A stretch of 64,000 nt of DNA, taken from Thamnaconus septentrionalis (Eukaryota; Chordata; Actinopteri; Tetraodontiformes; Monacanthidae). The stretch is taken from contig CM020508.1 of NCBI GenBank assembly GCA_009823395.1, positions 9,766,515-9,830,514 on the forward strand, written 5' to 3'. Position numbers and translations under genes: made by a program. This document shows positions 39,481 to 52,800 of this stretch, piece after piece; position 1 is the stretch's first letter, and every line of letters begins with the position of its first letter. The notes beneath the pieces were generated by a model. That model worked only from the letters and a program-made list of their open reading frames with translations. It did not search any database and had not been told where the DNA came from.

Positions 39481-41569
39481 CGACTGGGGCCTCCGACCGT
39501 CAGCAAAACAAAGAGCAGGCGGCCAGCGGCGCCAGGCGGCGGTCGCATCGAGGTGGCAAACAAGGAAATCGAGGGGACGCATCGATACGATAATGATTGG
39601 AGCGAACGCTGCTCCACTCTGTGCCGGGTTTAAGATTCAAACACATTTAACATTTAACGCATTTAATTACAGCAGCAGCAGCGGCAGCCGCACAACTGGC
39701 ATGAACACGTTACGGCAAAACGCTGCGACGTCTGTTAGTCCTGACGCAAACTTCAATAGAACGCAATCGCAAGACAGGCCACTAGAGGTCAGTAAGGAGA
39801 GGTTTTCCAGAGGCAACGATGAGGATGTGTTTTAATATCTTGGTGGGTAAAAAAGAATCTTGATAGGTATGTTTTATTTTGAAAGTCCCACAGCGAACAC
39901 AATTCATTTTTACCAAATGTTTTTATAGCAATAATATGTGTCTCTACATGGTCAGTGAACGCCTCAGAAATGAGAAAAGTCCACCCGCGACTTCTTTTGC
40001 TTGCCCCAGAAGGTGTTTGCCAAAACACAGATCATTACAACTGCCCTCTTTGATGTCACAAAGGGAACTGCTTCCTTCTCCAGGTTAGCCACAGCTCCTC
40101 TAACCAGGTGCTGATTGCAACATCTAGCAAGTTGCCTTGTTTCTGTCTGATTCCATAGAAAGGAAGATATAAAAAAAAAAAACACAGTTTTACAGGAGGC
40201 TGCAAACAGAGGGCTAAATGCTGCTTAAAAGAGATCTCAGTTGGAAAATGAATTGGATGAGGCTGCTTTGCTGGAATCTGGGCTGTAAAATAAAGATGTA
40301 GAATTGTGTGTAACACGGAACCTTTAGTGGCTGTCAGATTAGCCGACCTTGTCAAAAAAATAACCTTTGAAGTTTTTTTGTTTTTTAAAGGGCAAAATAT
40401 AAAATTCTCATCTACTGAGTTCCCAAAACTCCTTTTTTGTGTCTGAAACAGAGCAGAATTTGGATCTGTACCCATGTACGCCTTCCCATCAGTCCCTCTG
40501 TTCTCGCTCTTCCAACACCCGGCGGAGGAAGCCGGAAGCCCGCATCCTTTTTTTTCTTTTTCTTTTTTTCTGTTGCAACCACACATTGTCTCACGCAGCC
40601 CCTGTGATTGTGGAGAGCGGCGCTGATGGACGGTCGGGGGGGATGGCAGACGTCCACAGAGCAGGAGGGAGACAAAAAAAAAAAGGGAGGCCGCCGCCGC
40701 CGCCGCCGCCGCCGAGCATCAAAAGCAATACGGCCTCTTAGCGACATTGATACGCAGCGTCTGGCTTGAAGTCAAAGGCTCAGGGTTTCCGAGGCATCAG
40801 CGACGGGCCTTCAGCGAGCGGCCCCGACTTCTCCTCTCGCCGCCTTCACACAGCGATGACAGGGCAGCGGGGGGGGACATAAAACGGAGGGACGGCCGCT
40901 CGGCGCGGCGTGATAGAGAATCAGAGGCAGCCAGTAATAGCCTTTTTTTGAAGAATGCGCCACTGAACTTTAAGGACCGTCTCGCTTGAAAGGACAAGAT
41001 ACAAATAGGCAGAGAGTGGAGGAGGAGGAGGAGGAGGAGGGGGAGAAATGATTTCCAAGGGATGTACCCCCCCCTATCGCCGTGACACATTGTGTTGGAG
41101 CGGTGCATGTGACGTGCACATGTGTGTGTGTGGGGAGGACAACCTGCAGGGGGGGAGACGTGAACATCTGGACCGGTGAGAGGAGGAGGTGGTTGGGTGG
41201 GGACATATGTTAGTGCTGGGATGTCTTGCAGGCCAGGCGGAGTCCAAGCCAGCCGCACAGCTTCCATATCACGCCGCCGCCGCCGCCGCCCATCAATATA
41301 TATGTTTTATTAGGATGCGTGAGGGTACAGCCGAGGCTGCAGGTAAACAACACGGGTGCACGGCTGCACTTGATAACAGCTCGCACCTCCGAGCTGCGTC
41401 TTTCAATTCCATCCCTCCTACACAAACCTGCACTGCGAATCAAAGTGTAGATCACACACACACTCGCACACAACACGTGAATTTATATGTCCGGACATGG
41501 AAGAGGAGGTTGTGGTGGGGGAGGGGTGGTCATGCGGATGTGTGTGTGTGCAGGTCGGGCATCATCTCG

Positions 41570-41705
41570 GCCCAGCGGCTGCAACAATGTCATTGTGCAG
41601 TTTAGTAACAGGCCATTAACTTGTTAATACCAGCCTAATGGGCGGTCTGCTATTTTAGAACCGCGGTCATGTTTGTGCCATTAACAAGCACTTAGCGCTG
41701 CTCTC
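41570..41705. promoter_or_regulatory. Candidate conserved non-coding element
   Basis: Contains CAATGTCATTGTGC, GGCCATTAACTTGTTAATAC, CAGCCTAATGGGCGG and GTGCCATTAACAAGCACTTA. Repeated CCATTAAC motifs in opposite contexts lie within 100 bp. Confidence 0.3.
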
Positions 41706-43074
41706 AAATCAACAGGCAACCAGCGCACAAACTCACACACACACAAACACACAGATAAGGGAATTGTAAAAGACAACCTGATGCTACGAGGTGACCGCTG
41801 GCCCACTGGACCACTGGCTCTTTTGCCAGTTTGCTTCCCAGGTGGTAAATAGATAAAAACAGCAAAATGTGCAGAAAAAAAGAAGAAAAAAGAATGAAAA
41901 AATGTAATTATCATGCGCTCTGTTTTCTTTCTTACTTTCGAATTTGCTTTCAATGAAGTTTTTGTTTGAGTTACTTAGAGGAACTTGCTGCGCACCGTCT
42001 GATCTCTTCTGCGTGACAAAGGAGCTTCTGCAGGAATACATTTTAATGGGTAGTTGAAAGTGGCGTTTTGCAATAACCAATCAAAAGCTCAGGAGAGAAT
42101 GAAGTGAAAAACAAACAAAAAAAAAAGAGATTTGTTTTCATCTGCCTCTGCAGCCTTTTTCTCGCGCACCAACTCGCGTCACCTCAGCGTCCTTCTACAG
42201 ATTCAAGTGTTCTTTCCACTCTGTAATTATAATTATTACAACGGGGCTTTGCAACACAGTTTCTAGCAAGCTGGAAGAGGAAAATAAAAGACTGCGCTCG
42301 TGGCTGCACAGATGGATGCACGTCCACAGCAGGTTACATATTCAGAGCTTTCAAGCTACGTGCTGAGAAATTAATTCACTTGAATCTGATTAAAAATGCA
42401 AAACAAGATGAGGCTGAGATGTCACATTCAATGGCAGATAAAAAACACATATATCACTAAAATCTCATATGATAATTGCGTTTTTAAACAGAGCTCATAT
42501 GCGAATAAATACAGTAAACATGACAGAGTGCCTGGCGGCGGTGGCGGCGGTGGCGGGTGGCGGCTACTTCTATTTCCATTTTCCCATCTCAAAGAGAATG
42601 AACTTTGCGGCAGAATCGGCGGCGTCCCTCTGAAGTCTGAGAGGAGACGGCGGGCGAGAAATCCTGCAACGGAGCGTTTACGCACACTTTGAACTCCGCC
42701 ACGGGAACGTTCGGCTCTTTAGTGATTTCCAAAGCTCTCAGTAGAAAATCAGCCACAGTCGTCTCTTCATCTTCATCTATCAGTCACGCGCCCTCCCCGA
42801 CGAGGAGCCGAGGAGAGTTTGGAGATTTTCATTGGTGTCTGTTTTGACTTTTTGAACACTTTCCTCTGTTGGCTCGTGGTCTTGATAATCGTTTGATTGC
42901 TCTAATCCCTCATTATAAGCATCCGAAACAGACAGCCCAGTTCCTTCATGTGTTGCTCGACTTTCTGAGACAATTGTGGTCTCATGACAGGCGCTCACTT
43001 TGCTTAAAACAAAGGCAAAATGAAGAAACCCATAGAAGTAAACAAGCTAAAATAACGAGGCCAGCTCATTTGAA

Positions 43075-43440
43075 CTAATTGCCTTCAGAATTAATCCAGG
43101 ATGCAGAATTTGTACAGATCATTACTGTGACAAAAATATCATTTTTTACCCCCTAATGGATTTTACATCAATCACCGCCATTAATCCTTTGCTAATAATG
43201 TGTAAATAAATCTTCAGCTCAGAAACAAAAGAATCTAATCCTGCAGGATCAATAAACACTCATTGTTTTGTTTGTTGGTGCGATTAAATGAGGAAAAAGG
43301 GACGTTCTAGGAGTTATCCATCTCTCTAATCTCTCTGTAAGTTAACTTGAAAGGATTTAAACACAGTGGAACACCTGCCGTTAATATGACTCCCCGATAA
43401 GGCCGACATCAAATGTCTCCGATAAAATCGACGCTTATCT
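43075..43440. promoter_or_regulatory. Candidate conserved non-coding element
   Basis: AT-rich but complex sequence with AGAATTAATCCAGGATGC (bicoid/OTX-type TAATCC), CAGATCATTACTGTGAC, CCTAATGGATTTTACATC, CGCCATTAATCCTTTGC and AAATCTAATCCTGCAGG. Several TAATCC cores suggest OTX/PITX-class sites. Confidence 0.33.
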
Positions 43441-44840
43441 CCCAAAATTAAATGACTTCTGAAATATACGGGGAGGGGAAAAGAGATTTTTTTTTTTGGG
43501 TAGCTGGCTGCTTAAAGAAATAAAAGTCAAAGGGAGCTGGGATGAGATGACAAAATGTGAATTTAAATGAAATGCTCGCATCAGTTGGGAGCGTTCAGCC
43601 ATTTCAGGGTCCTCAACGCAACTGCAGATATTTACTGCCAATGTTGGAAAATACGAAAACAAAACGTGTAGGACCTGCTGCTGCCTTGAGAGATGCTATG
43701 AGCAACTTATACACTCGATAGCATGCAGGGTAAAGGGGCAGGTCACTCAAAATTAGAATTTCACCTGAACCTTTGGAGATTCTGGTGACGTGCAATCCAC
43801 TGTTCTTCAGTTAAAATCAACACAACAGAAGACACAATTCACTCAAAAAGCTGACCTCGACCATGTTTGCAACAAATAATACTGGCAAATTCTGATGTCA
43901 CGGAAACTATCGACTCCCTGCAAGTCTTCTGTGCTGCTGGTTGACAACATGGCTGGCGTCGCTGTCAACTATTCCTTTCAATGTATGTGAAACTCTCTGT
44001 GAGTCCACATACCAGTTTGCCAACAGGAACTTTGCAAACAGTGCAAGAAGAATATTTCAAACCGAGTCAAACATCTTCCGTTACCCAGGGAGCAACAAGA
44101 GACTTGATTTCCCAAAGGACGTATGGGGAGAATTGTGAGGGACAAATAATTTGATCCCTGTTTGAAGTGGCACGAGTCACAGATAACACTCCTGGCAATC
44201 GCAGAAAAATAAAGAGATAACTTTCTTTTATCCAAAGACAAAGTTTTGCTCTGAAACAGTTCAAAATGAAAGAGTGGGGAATAATTGAACTCCAAACAAC
44301 ACTCGCTGGATCCTCATCCAGCTGGTCTTCATGCTACCTGTTCAGTCATCAAACCACTGCAGCAACCTCTGAATTTTAAATATGGGATTTTCCCCACCAT
44401 CGCCATGATCTTAACTGAGCAAAATGAAATTCAAAGATAAAAAGATTTAGAAAATTTAGTCTTTTGGCGAATTATATATTGGAATTGACCACTTGAGTTC
44501 ACTGAGATATTGGAATCACACAGTGCAGAGGCCAGCATCAAAAATCTGTTTTCACTTCCAGACTAAATCTTTCCTCACTGCACTTTTTAATCAAAAGAGA
44601 ATGCACTGTAATCAAGGAGGCCATGGTTCATTATTTACATTGAGGCTCTAATTGCTGACTAGTAAATATAGTGTATGTTACACCTTTACATGTACCAATG
44701 CGTGGAAGTAATACGGTGACTGAGCTCTCGCCTCTGATTGGCTCTTCTGCTGCAGAAACTGCTCGCCGGTTGGTTCGGGATTAACGTAGTTCCCATGACA
44801 ACATGCCGGCCGTCAAGCTGTGTTGGAATGGATGCTTAAG

Positions 44841-44846
44841 TCTGTG

Positions 44847-44912
<66 letters not shown>
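44841..44912. repeat. (TG)n microsatellite
   Basis: TG run with a few CG steps at its edges. A CA run (45056-45074) lies 150 bp further on. Confidence 0.95.
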
Positions 44913-44914
<2 letters not shown>

Positions 44915-45166
44915 CGTGCACTTTGTTTGAAGTGGCAGGCCTTTTCAACGGCTTTGATCAGAGAAATGTTTGTAGTGGGGGCAAACCTGGAGAGCAAACA
45001 GGACTTCAGAGAGATTAACAATCTGCAGAACACACACACGCGCACGCGCGCAGGCACACACACACACACACACATGCACTGAAAGTTAGCTCTCAGAATA
45101 AAAGCCACAGCCGCGCATAAACCGACACCGTGCTCATGTTTCTGGTGCGATGAAGGATGAAGAGAT

Positions 45167-45199
<33 letters not shown>

Positions 45200-47893
45200 C
45201 AGGGAAATCTGCCGGCTGACACCACTTGTTCTGTCCCTCCTTTTACACCCACCGCGCCCATGTTTGAGATGAAAACGCTCCGGGAGCCCAGCGACTTAGA
45301 CTCAAATGCGCGCCCGTGTGCGTGCGTCAGCGCCTCTCCTGCAGGGCCGGCGTGGACCAATCGGAGACGAGCAGGAGCCGAGGTGCATCGCGCAGGGCCC
45401 CCGCTGCTCCTCCATCACGCTGAACCAGGCAGGGTTTCTGTACGTCAACACACTGTGCACGTACGTGTGAGCTGGGAGCGGCTCTGAAATTCTAGCGAGG
45501 CAGCCGAGAGTGCATGCAGCTGAAATCTAAGGATGGCAAGTTGGTTGCTGGTTGTGCTACGGGTGTCACTGCAAGCAAATTCATTGTTGATTAAAAGTTC
45601 CGTTTCACCCAACAACTTTGTTGGTATCAATCATAGTGATGCATCTTATTGTGCATCTTTTTTTTTTCAGCACGTCACCTTTTCTCTTTTCTTACTACTT
45701 CCTCTTTTTCCTATAATTCCTTCACGACACGTAAAATCACACCCCACGCAGATCTGTATAAATGAGCGCAAAGCTGATGATGCTTGAGGCTAACGCTAAC
45801 AGTAGCTACCGCTTTGGCTCTGTTTTACTGGGAGTAAAAAGTCTGCCCTGTTCTTGGGCCGCCTTATAATCCCCAGTGAGATCCACTTTGAGCAGAACGT
45901 ATCCATAACCACACTGAAACACTGAAAAACAACAATAGCAAAGTTAGTTTTAGGCCTTTATGCTTTACATTCATTTTGCAAAGAAACAATCTGAGGGTCT
46001 TAATCATTCTTTATGTTCATTCCATATGTTTTGCTTTTGCTAAAGTCAAGAAAGTAATCTCACAAGGAAGTCTAATTAAACATAAATCTAATGAAATGAA
46101 ATAAAAGACTTCAACACATAATTAGAGTAGTGGTGCACCGTCCATCAACACCACTCGCACCACCACCACTCTTTGCTCTCTCTTTTAACTGGGGGGGGGG
46201 GTTGTGGTGGTGGGGGGGGGTCCTCTGTTTTGGAAGCTCGGCTGGCGGCGGTGGAGCCGCAGGGTTAGCAGGGCGGCTGATCACAACCTGAGAAGCCGGC
46301 CCTCGGGGGAGGCAGATAAGAAAAACGGTGATGCAATATTAATTGGTGGCGCTGCGTGCCAGGGACTGGAGGGTTGTCCGGGGTGCGTTTCCCAGAGGAG
46401 CGGCTGTCAGGAGCCGGGAGAGACAGGCGGGAAGAGAGCTTGACCTTGTCTGTCAGCTGCTGGAGGAGGGGACGACTGGGGAAGTGGAAGCCCCAAGTCC
46501 CAGTGTCACGCCAATCAACGCTCTGCCAGTCTGTGGGCGAAGCCTGCTGGGACGGCGCCACGAGCACCCGGTGACACCGGCAGATAGACAGGACCCGTGT
46601 GGTCTCATGACCACAGAGGAGGAACATTAAAATGTATGTTCGATGTCACGGCTGTTATATTACAATGGTGCGGGGGAAAAACACTGCTTCCTGCTGCCAG
46701 GGAGAACAAATAACCCTAAAAAAAAAGATAAATAAGCCAGAGCGATTATCATCAATTTGTTGTCAAGTGTTAGTGCGATGTTGGGAAGCACTCGCTGGGA
46801 AATTGGGTAGACACCTAAAGGGACTCAAGTACAAAACCTTCACAAGCGTCCGTATCTTGATCTAAAGACGAGGGGACGGTGGACAGCTAATATGCAGAGC
46901 ACAGCAATACAGCACAAACATATTGAAATAAAATGATGGAGGAGGGAAGGAGAGATTTATGTCAGTCACTGCACTGCTCCTTATTTTATGCAAATATTTT
47001 TGCGAATAGAACAGTTGAGGTCAGTGCAAGACAAATAATCGAAACACTGTCAAATGTATATTCTAGATTTATATTTTTATGTTAAACTATGCTATTGGAT
47101 TAGACAAGGCGGTGTTGATGACAATAAGACACAACGTGTGTACAAGTGCTTTTATACATCTTTTTGAGTTTAATTAGCTGCTTATGAAAGCAACTGAATA
47201 GGGAAAGTAACAAGAAATACAGGAAGTGATTGTGAGCCTTGCTGCTGCTAAAGGAACTAGCATGAATGTCACAGTGGGAGCAGTTTTAAAAGAATCTATT
47301 TTTACACGATAATAAGACAGACTTCTCTGGGAACATGTTTCCAAGCGGTCCTGCTTGGCAGAAATCTCAACAAATTGGGTAAATATTCCACCTAGTGTGG
47401 TAGGCAAGCATGTGTACTGGCAAACCCTGTCCCTGTCAGTTTTTTATTATTTAGTTTAGTTCCGTTGCTGTTTGCTGTGATACCTTTGTCTAAGAAACAT
47501 CATTTCCCCTTCACGATCGCCTGCCCAGGAAAACCCGAAGAAACGGCAAAACCCAACGACAGTGATCCGCGCTCCCGTTACACAGTTGTCGCTGCTCGTT
47601 GCTGTAACTCCGGACGCCTTGCGCGGCAACCGCGGATCAGAGAACGGTGGCGGCGGTGGCGGGGGCGGCGGCGGTGACGGTTCAGCAGAGGGCGTAAACG
47701 AGGCGACACCAGCATATGGGCGGGAGCGTCGTGCCACCCGGGGACGCCGGCACTGGACGCATGTCAACTTCAATTAACCCTCTCCCATCTGTCTCGTCCT
47801 CCTCCGGCTCCTGCCTCGGCTAGCGGCGGGGAAAGTGGGTCAACGCAGCGTCGCAAAAACCGCAGCGAGCACCGGGAATGTCGTCCTTCAAAC

Positions 47894-48351
47894 TTAAAGG
47901 TCCAGTGTGTAAAATGTGGCCTGATTTATGATTTTTATAATATTCAAATCTCAATATACTGCCCATAACTGAATTAATAAAAGTGTAAAAATACTTGCAG
48001 TACAATAAAAGTAATTTGGTTTTCCTACTCATATATATGTATATAAAAAATATACATAGAACAAGGGTCTTGATCCCTGTTAGTTGTCATCGTGCACTGC
48101 TATATTTTTATGGAAGCTGGTGTGGACAATCCAGCTGCCTGACAACCGGTTTCGTATTGAAGGTGCCTCAAATAAACTAACAAAGAAGAAGGCGGACGAG
48201 GTGTCAAGATTTGTGTGCGAAGGCCGGCGAAGTTCAATGGCAAGCTCGGGAGAGGGAGGGTGACCGAAAGAAAACTGCAATCTAAAAAGTAACCACTAGA
48301 TGTCGCTGTTTCTTCTCAAATCTCCAAATATTACACACTTGACCTTCAAAA
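47894..48351. mobile_element. MITE with terminal inverted repeats
   Basis: The left end TTAAAGGTCCAGTGTGTAAA (47894) is matched by the right end, whose reverse complement reads TTGAAGGTCAAGTGTGTAAT (48351). The interior holds CACTAGATGTCGCTG, a phrase typical of abundant fish elements with these ends. No coding capacity is visible. It is about 458 bp long; a TTAA-type target is possible but not demonstrated. Confidence 0.68.
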
Positions 48352-48879
48352 AGCAGCGCCCTGTTGTTGATATAACCTTGAAAAACTCAACAGTTGCTTC
48401 AAAATCATCTATACGATTGATTTGTTGACTTGTAATTGGAGGACCAGGCTCCCTCCGCTGCCAGGCTGGATCACTTTGGTTGCTATCCCAGCGCCTTCCT
48501 GCAGAAACACAGCACTCCAATCTTCATGTCAACAGCGTCACCGACATCAACGCCTCATGGCCGGTTAGAAGGAGCAGGCGCCGGAGGAGGAAGTCAGGAG
48601 GAGAAGAAGAAGGCTGGATTGAAGCCGCACACTCGTGCGAGTCTGGATCCACGTCTCTTTCAACTCTCTGTCAAAATATATCACCTGCGTTAAATTATCA
48701 ATGCGATGGACCTGAATAATTCAGGCCCGCTGGGTGCCGGCGGTGTCGTGGAGGTCCCTGACACACGGAGGAGCCTCCTACTGGAGGAACTGCCTCGCTT
48801 CTGCCTGCCAGCGCTGCCAGTGAAGCGAGCAGGCAAACTTTAAGTTTTCCCCTCAGCATGAGAGGAAACAGACAGAGAC

Positions 48880-48907
48880 TAAATAAATAAATAAATAAAT
48901 AAATAAA
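48880..48907. repeat. (AAAT)n microsatellite
   Basis: About seven tetranucleotide units. Confidence 0.93.
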
Positions 48908-49567
48908 AATATAGAAATCTCAGAGTATTTCCCCTCCCAGCCACCACATTTTGTCTTTTTTTAACCCCGTGTGGATCCTCCAGCAGGTGAGACGTCAGCG
49001 TCACACCAGACGTCTGACAGGTCCTGCGCTCGCAGTGTTGGCACTCTACCCTCACGCAGCAGGCGGAGGAGGAGGAGGAGGAGGGAGGAGGGAGGACGCA
49101 TCGATCTGATTGGCTCTCCTGCCCCACCTGTCACACGCTGGCGCCCGCCAACAACACAAAACACAAACACGCAGCAAGGAATTCCGTGTCACGGGTTTCC
49201 TGTGCGTTTCCCGCCGTCTTTTCTTTTCTTTTTTTCCTCTCATCCACGGCGCCAGCGCCAGCGCCACGTGTCGGATCACTTCTGCCTGCCCCCCTCCCCG
49301 CCCTCCACTTCCTCCCCCCGCCAACCCGCCTCCCCCATCTGAGATCAACACCTAGATGTGTGCAGGTGCAAGGCTGCTGGCAAACTGTCAGCTTGAGTCT
49401 CTGTTACTTAAACACACGCACGCACGCACGCACACACACACCTCACAGCTTGGCTCCAGCGCAGGCGTTTCCTGCTCTGTGAATTGGTCTCCACACCGCG
49501 AGCTGGGATCACACCCTCACTGTCAACACGTAGAGGAAGACCAGCGGTGAGAGAGAGGGGAAGTTAG

Positions 49568-49568
<1 letters not shown>

Positions 49569-49631
<63 letters not shown>
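49569..49631. repeat. (CA)n microsatellite, about 62 bp
   Basis: Pure CA run inside the large AGBL4 intron. Confidence 0.95.
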
Positions 49632-49633
<2 letters not shown>

Positions 49634-50009
49634 TTCCAATGTGTGCAAGAGGGATGACATGCACTTTGATTTTCTGGGTCTAAAAAGCCAGATGAGAACT
49701 TGTGGGCTTTTTTTTCTCTTTGACCTCCATATTGTGAGCGACTGCACAAAGACGACATCTGCTACTGCTACTTTCACGTTTGTGCACAAAACTCTAAAGT
49801 CAAATGATGGAATCTTATTCTTGCGGAAATGTGGAAAGGACTTCAACACACTGACTGAATAATTCATCTCAATGAAGAAGAACAATCCTGGGAAAATGGA
49901 ATTCATGAAGCGTACAAGGCCAGGAATAAACTAATGACCACTGTTTATTTTATTGGAAAGATGAATCCTCTGAAATTAGGCTAAGAGGTTGATCTGATTA
50001 TGGATTATT

Positions 50010-50300
50010 TTTTCTTCCTATTAGTATTTATCATTTTGGGCAGCCAGCAGCTGACTGACTTTCCTTATTATAATTTCATTTCAATTCAACATACTGTGTT
50101 GAATCACTTCATTGTTTTTAAACGAATCAATTTAAATTTCTTTTTCCCCCAGGTTCTTGTTATTAAATAAATTTCAAAAATCTGTTTCGATCTTGTATTA
50201 ATTAGAAGATTCCCAATATGCCATCGCCAAACATTGAAAGATTTAATAAATACTGCCAATTAGAGAGACAGTTTGTGTTTTTGTGCATTCATGAGGATCT
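50010..50300. promoter_or_regulatory. Candidate conserved non-coding element
   Basis: Unique AT-rich sequence with TTGTATTAATTAGAAG, CCCAATATGCCATCGCC, AAGATTTAATAAATACTGCC and CCAATTAGAGAGACAG. No repeats and no coding frame. Confidence 0.28.
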
Positions 50301-50704
50301 ACGATTAGACCTACACAACGATACAAAGTTGGGGGAAAAAAAATTATCACCACCCTGAGGTGCTTTTACAATAATTCAATTTCCAGTGAATCTTGATCTT
50401 AATTAATTTATGCCTTTGATTCTTTGTTGGACCCATTTCTTCAAACACTGCCGTCTGCTTCAGGTGAGGCCACGGCAGACGCACAAAGAGCAGGATCCAT
50501 TTTTAGTGACGATGATAAAAAAGAAAGAGTCTCCGGTAGATTTCTATCACCTTCACTGATTGAAAATGAAACTATACCCAAGATTACAGATACACTGATA
50601 AGGTGTTAACACACTGAATGGAGGCGTAATTAGGAGTAATAAATGATTCTGTTTAATGCTTCTGTCTGCAGCGTGGAACCACACGTGTCAGGAGGGGCGC
50701 GTGC

Positions 50705-50710
50705 ATGCAT

Positions 50711-50746
<36 letters not shown>

Positions 50747-50861
50747 TGCTGACCTCTGAAGCTGTGAACATGGACTTGGTGTCAGTCTGTGAGGCCTGAG
50801 GTCATCTGACAGCTCTAAACAAGACCCTCATTAACACCAGGCCATTAAAAACCTCATGTGG

Positions 50862-50898
<37 letters not shown>
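50705..50898. repeat. Facing (CA)n and (TG)n microsatellites
   Basis: A CA run (50705-50744) and a TG run (50863-50898) are in inverted arrangement around 118 bp of unique sequence, so they could pair in RNA or single-stranded DNA. Confidence 0.9.
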
Positions 50899-50899
<1 letters not shown>

Positions 50900-52019
50900 T
50901 ATGCATGTACTAGGGGTTCCAAGTTGACGCTGAGGAGGGGAGACAAGTGTCAATTTGGTCTCCAGCCATAATTCCCATTAGAAATACAGTGACATCCACA
51001 CAGCTCATTTTGGTATTCTGGTATTTTAGGATCGGGGCAACGTCATAATTTTGGATGTGTGAATAATGCAAAACAATGCCAAAAAAAGAAAATCTGTCTC
51101 TGGCAGAAGCAACAAAAATACAACAGCTACAACATTTTTCAGAGGTGAAGAAGCCTTTTTGATGAGTGACGAAACGTCTTCTGCTACCCAGAACCAGGTC
51201 CAGTTAACTCTCCAAGATCTACACAACCTGGACGACTGAGAACCTTCACAGACACGATAGATTGCCTGAAGAAAACCTCCTCTTTATCTCCTCAAAGTCC
51301 GGCTCTCACTCCAGTCTGATTTCCATGGCAGTTTGGATATCTTCAAAAACTCTTTGAACAAAAGAAGCCGTAAACGACGCTGGTGACGCATTAAAAGGGA
51401 AACTCAGCCCTCTCATGGTGTTACAGCGAACTCCACCCCCCCTTTGAGTTTGTGTTTATGTTTGTGGAAGAGTTGATCAAAGCCAAATCACATCTCTTGT
51501 AAGAAGTACAATGACTAACACGGCTAAGCAGACTTGAAACAGCTCGATTGCGGCGAAACGATTACAGCAGCAACAGAAAAAGGCCTGAATGACCAGCGGG
51601 CATGAAGTTGTTTCAGAACAAGCGGCCGAACTAGAAGAATTTATGTCAAACTTTAGCTTCGCTCCAGGTCCATAAGCATAATTGTCGCAGAAAACTTGCG
51701 CAACTGAGTTCCGGAGAGTTCTGAATCACAATGTGTGTCCAAATTTCCATTTATTTTTCAAGTCGCAGCTCAGACATCCGACGTCAGGCTCCAGCGTGAC
51801 TCACACGTCGCTCTGAAGTCCCGGCACTAGGACAAAAAAAATTGAGCGGAAACGTGAATGAAACGAGAGCTGAATGTGTAAGGCTGCTCTGGTGACAGTC
51901 TGTCTTTGCCAACTTGGAGGCGAACGCGTTGCCGAGCTCAAATGTGCATCCCATTACGAATGAACACACAACTGCCGTCATGCCGCAGCCGTCATCCCGG
52001 GCCGGAGCAGATTGCATTG

Positions 52020-52515
52020 GACACAGACTGATTGCCCTTGAAATCCAAGAAAATTGCTCAGCTTGTAACGAGCTTTATTTACTACATTAAATTATCGTTA
52101 AAAAGCAATTATCACAATTAGCCGATTTCTATTTTAAGCCTCGCATCCACGTCGAGACGGTGACGCTGATGGCGGGGGTGGGGGTGGGGGGGAGGGGGGG
52201 TGGGGGATGGAGGAGTTCGGAGGTGGGCCGGGGGGAGGTGGGAGACAGGCGAAGGGAGCGCAGTGGGTGATGAATATTAATCGGCTGCAGTGATTAGGTC
52301 GGCGGTGCGGAGTGGCACTGTGACAGTGACATTGGCTGCCACGGGCGGCCCCGCCACGCCGATTCACTGGAACCTGCTTCATTTGGGCCGTAATTAGCTT
52401 AAATGTTCAGAGAATGAAAAATTCATCATCGCTTTTGAATCTCCCTTAATTGGGAGAGCCGTCCGCATTAATAGAGGCCATTTGGAGGCTCCGAGCTCGG
52501 GATGATGCGTCCACT
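52020..52515. promoter_or_regulatory. Candidate conserved non-coding pair, strongest in window
   Basis: Two unique blocks (52020-52145, 52260-52515) flank a G-rich run. Motifs: ACGAGCTTTATTTACTAC, TTAAATTATCGTTAAAAAGC, AGCAATTATCACAATTAGCC, GATGAATATTAATCGGC, GCAGTGATTAGGTCGG, GGGCCGTAATTAGCTTAAA, CTCCCTTAATTGGGAGAGC and CGCATTAATAGAGGCC. CTCCCTTAATTGGGAG is a near-perfect palindrome. Density of homeodomain sites and lack of decay suggest developmental enhancers (inference). Confidence 0.4.
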
Positions 52516-52766
52516 TATCATGGTGGGGGTGTACGCGTGTGTGTGTTGGGAGGGAGGGGGCGCTGACGTTTTACTTTAACTTCCCTGTTTCCATCATGGT
52601 TTTTTTTTTTAAAAACACAAACGATAAGGACGTCTGAACAACGCTGCCAGCGCAGGGAGGGAAATTTAACCGCATCAGTCGAGCGGCAAAAAAAAAACAT
52701 CTTATCAGGCTTACAGTGAGCAGCGGCGGCGGCACCTGGATGGGTGTGCGCACGGATAAAAAAAAA

Positions 52767-52800
52767 ATAAAATAAAATAAAATAAAATATATATATATAT
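52767..52800. repeat. (AAAAT)n then (AT)n microsatellite
   Basis: Pentanucleotide repeat changing into a dinucleotide AT run. Confidence 0.9.
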
